Assembly: GCA_949825025.1 (NCBI GenBank)
Contig: OX463779.1
Coordinates: forward strand, 31,442,359 to 31,506,358
Length of the DNA stretch: 64,000 bases
Source of the DNA: Siphlonurus alternatus
Lineage: Eukaryota > Arthropoda > Insecta > Ephemeroptera > Siphlonuridae
Direction: 5' to 3'
The position numbers and the translations under genes are program-made. Below are positions 60,985-64,000 of the stretch, piece after piece (within the stretch, counting starts at the first letter, position 1; each line of letters begins with the position of its first letter). Under the pieces are notes generated by a model. It was not told the DNA's origin and searched no databases. It saw nothing but the letters and a program-made list of their open reading frames with translations.

Positions 60985-61748
60985 ATAGAACTATGAAATT
61001 TACAAGTGCGTACATGACAATATTTCTAATGGTGAGAGCGAGAGTGAATCTAAAGAATACTTTAAAACGTGTGGCGTATACGTCTATTTTATTTGAGCTG
61101 CAGTTCTTAAAACAAAAAATTTATTAATTTAACAAAAACATAATCAAGTAGTAATTAAGTGACAAAAATAGTGGATTGTTTTATAAAAACAACAGATTCT
61201 ACAATATTTTTTATAAGGTATGTACGTACGTATACTGCGTTATATGATTACATTTTAAAGTCATTATTTTTTTCCCTAATTAATTTATTTTTAAACAGCG
61301 CTTGAAAGATATTAGGTCACAATATTAATATTTATTATAAGTTTATAGTGTCTTAGTTTTTTATTTTTCTTTTTAAAAAATTAAAATTAATATCATTAAA
61401 ATTAAAATCATCATCTCGTCATTAAAATCATCTTTATTTTGCTCAAAACTAGATGTGCTCAAAAGTTTGCTCCAAACCCGAAATAAAATATCATTTCGAC
61501 TTTTGCTCAAACCGCGATGCGCAGAACTAGTTTTGCTCAAAATGAAATGCGCCAAAGCCGAAGTAAAATCTCATATCGGCTTTGGCGCATTTCGATTTGA
61601 GCAGATCTAGTTTTGTTCAATATGAAATGCGCCAAAGCCGAAAAAAAAACTCACTTCGGCTTTGGCTCATTTCGTGATGCGCAGAACTAGATGTGAGCAT
61701 TTTTTTCGGCTTTTGCCCGAATTCGGCTTTGGGTGCTAACATATATAT

Positions 61749-63126
61749 TTATTTAAAGAAAGAAATTTTATTCCCCAATTTTATAATTTTTATTAAGCAC
61801 TTGTGAAGCAGAAATGTTTTAGATTTCTTTGCGAAGAGATCTCATCCAGGATACCTTCTCTTACGATTTCCATCTGTCTCAAACACGACGTTTCGTGGTT
61901 AATTTAGAAGTTACTTACTGTAGTTCCCAACCACTTTTCAATTAACTTTTTAAGCTGGGCAGCGTGTCTTTGTTTTGCTCCTTCAGTCTGTTGAATTTGA
62001 ATTCAATTCTCTTCCTCACACCGTTGAGTTACAGCTCTGCTTACCTCTACTTTTTACTTTCCCGAAGTGCATAATTATATCATCTACTTATATGCCGAAT
62101 ATATCGTCCATATTCTTCTATCTTTCAATAAAACCCATGAATATCTTACATGAAAATGATAAATTTCCTTTGTAACACGATGTTGTTGCAATTATCTGTG
62201 TGAAAATGTTCATAAGAAGTTTAATTGCATAAAATTGGCATCAATTTTGAGTACTTGCCTTTTGAGGTGATTATATCCATAATAATGTATAATTATGCAT
62301 TTCATTCTCTTTCTTATGCAAAAAGAGAACAGAACTTTGCTTAGTACATTATGCAATTGTTATAGCAGGTGTGCGCAGCTAGTTGCATAACTTTCAGCAT
62401 TTAACTCAAAAGCTATAGCAGATGTAAATGAATTTATTGTATTGTATTTATCAACTGCAACAATATTTTTATTCTCTTCACTTAGCAACCAATATTGTTG
62501 TCAATTTTGTTACAAAACAACATAGGACATTTATTTTGTCTTCAGTTTGTGCCCATAGAGATTCGAAGTTAATATTCTTGGGTCATTTCATTGCTTATAT
62601 TTCAATAAATTGTAGAATTGTATTTTATTAGTTTCATAAGTTTTAAATAAACTAATAATTATAATAAAAATATGTAAAATTTAGTAATGAAGCAAAACAT
62701 TTATGTTTTTTTAAGTTCATCATTAAATTAAAACTAGCACATTTTTTTCGCATTTTTCTACAATTTAATCAAAAAAACATGAGTTGAATATAAATAAGAT
62801 TATTTTATTATTTTATTAATCAAAAAAGAATATTATAATATAAAATATTTTTATGATGAAAATTCAAAAATAACGCAGGAGGATGTTGCAAACTGGAACG
62901 TTGCTCTTACGGATCAAAACAAACAAAAAATGTTATCTTTATCTATGGCTCCGAAATAAAGACAGTAAATATATTTTAATATCTGACTATCAAAGTGCAA
63001 TGTGAACTATAGTGCAAAGTGTTATGTGATCTATTTAATAGTGCATCAAGAAATCATATGTGGAGATAATAAATCAATTATATTAAAAAGAGTGACAGTG
63101 ATTTTGAAAACTTAAACTATTTTTAA

Positions 63127-63131
<5 letters not shown>
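61749..63131. other. AT-rich intronic sequence
   Basis: No supported gene. 61820-62110 is slightly GC-raised with a short open frame of no recognisable family. Confidence 0.5.

Positions 63132-63169
<38 letters not shown>
63132..63169. repeat. Poly(A) run, 38 bp
   Basis: The longest A run in the window. It could be a plus-strand retroposon tail; the body to its left (about 62870-63130) is not recognisable. Confidence 0.9.
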
Positions 63170-63170
<1 letters not shown>

Positions 63171-63229
63171 ATCAAGATTAAAGAACCTGATAATAATGAA
63201 TAATATATATGTTAATAGTATAAATTTAC

Positions 63230-63363
63230 TTAAAATTATTTGTGTAAACCTATGTATGTTAATTTTAGGTAATTTTAATTAGATTTAAGTACCTGTTATG
63301 TATGATTTATGTAACAACTCTGACGTGATCTATGCTGTAAAGCCAACGATCGAAATAAAATTA

Positions 63364-63387
<24 letters not shown>
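63230..63387 (+). mobile_element. 3' end of a non-LTR retrotransposon with (ATT)n tail
   Basis: GCTGTAAAGCCAACGATCGA followed by AATAAAATTATTATT and an (ATT)n tract (63358-63387) is the pattern of 3' ends of CR1/jockey-type elements, which finish in short tandem repeats after AATAAA. No coding part is attached, so it is a strongly 5'-truncated copy. The left boundary is approximate. Confidence 0.5.
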
Positions 63388-63394
<7 letters not shown>

Positions 63395-64000
63395 AAAAAA
63401 TAGCATATGCGAAATTTTTATTTCTATAAAATTTTCACAATTTCAATTTTCTCTTCGCACGTGCATGTTACAAGGAGGAAATTATCACAGAGTTTTGTCA
63501 CGAATACCCAAGGTATTGAAAAGTCGATAACTTTTTCTTCATGTACTAAAATGTGATAAATTGTTTCTTTTTTCTAACTTTACCTCAAAAAACTTCCCCT
63601 TTTCACACGCTATGACAGGTGTGTAACTCTCAAATCTGTTTCCATTTATCATAATATCTGGTATGTTCGACATCACAGTTTTTAGATATTTTTTTATTGC
63701 ATGAAAAAAATGTTAATGTTCCATGATTATAATATTAGTTTTTTTTTTTGTTTTTTTTCATTTTGACAAAATATAGATGGACAATTAATTTCTTTATTAA
63801 AAGTCAATTCTACAATAACGACCAATGTGCTATTTAATGTTAGCATTATATTCAACATGATCCATTGATGCTACCTGCCAGTTAATACAGATTAAAATTA
63901 GATTATATCGGCTTTTCATTTGTTTTAAATTATCTGTTACAAATTTCACTTGCAGATTATGACAAAATATGATAGAAAACAAAACAAAAAACTTAATTTA
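63388..64000. other. AT-rich sequence to the window edge
   Basis: Nothing supported. Confidence 0.6.

Larger units (their letters stand above)
60064..61748. mobile_element. Large foldback element: 1685-bp inverted repeat with about 760-bp arms
   Basis: The left arm (60064-60825) and right arm (60985-61748) are complementary over essentially their whole length with scattered differences, separated by a 159-bp unique centre (60826-60984). Termini are ATATATATGTTAGCACCC and the complement. The outer third of each arm is built of 80-bp tandem units (CTAGTTCTGC landmarks at 60122, 60202, 60282 and about 60360), each carrying GCCAAAGCCGA and TTCGGCTTTGGC in opposite orientation, so every unit folds on itself. 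No transposase domain is visible; the 60-80 codon frames found once per arm are mirror copies. It resembles FB/Galileo-type foldback transposons in architecture. Target duplication is unclear because the edges are A/T repeats. Confidence 0.92.
53836..64000 (+). other. Presumed downstream intron of the receptor gene (continues off the window)
   Basis: The next exon should begin with a SYAST-like motif followed by a conserved ligand-domain stretch ending near VPPD. Nothing of this kind is visible before the right edge. The intron carries the large inverted repeat at 60064-61748 and a non-LTR type 3' tail near 63.3 kb. Confidence 0.65.

Overview
The window is animal (eukaryotic) nuclear DNA, most likely from an arthropod with a large, AT-rich genome. 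It has no bacterial gene structure. It shows long AT-rich non-coding stretches, very long (GA)n/(CT)n and (TA)n microsatellites, long poly(A)/poly(T) runs, tRNA-derived SINEs and many short inverted-repeat DNA transposons. An insect (hemipteroid or polyneopteran) is my best guess, but the sequence does not decide the order.

I can support one host coding exon. It is a 143-bp plus-strand exon at 53693-53835, with clean splice sites, encoding part of the extracellular glutamate-binding domain of a metabotropic glutamate receptor. I found no neighbouring exon, so the window is probably one exon flanked by about 53.7 kb of upstream intron and at least 10.2 kb of downstream intron. An alternative, which I cannot exclude, is that the far left part is intergenic.

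The rest is mainly a record of mobile-element activity. From left to right: a (GA)/(CT)-rich left end; foldback families A, E and G at 2.9-12 kb; family B foldbacks clustered at 15.7-16.1 kb; a 270-bp near-perfect hairpin element at 17.9 kb; a 150-bp hAT-type MITE with an exact 8-bp target duplication at 21.9 kb; family C foldbacks scattered from 24 to 53 kb (six copies); the C-terminal end of a dead non-LTR reverse transcriptase at 40.0 kb; two plus-strand copies of one SINE at 42.0 and 46.9 kb and a related minus-strand fragment at 22.8 kb; a nested foldback at 50.4-51.2 kb; and, downstream of the exon, a 1685-bp inverted repeat (60064-61748) with two arms of about 760 bp built partly of 80-bp tandem units. 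A non-LTR-type 3' tail lies near the right end.

If the exon's gene is transcribed through the window, the long inverted repeats would sit in its pre-mRNA as long double-stranded hairpins. The 60-61.7 kb element is therefore the most interesting item for follow-up. Several patches of raised GC in the intron may be conserved regulatory elements or old repeats; I cannot tell which from one sequence.
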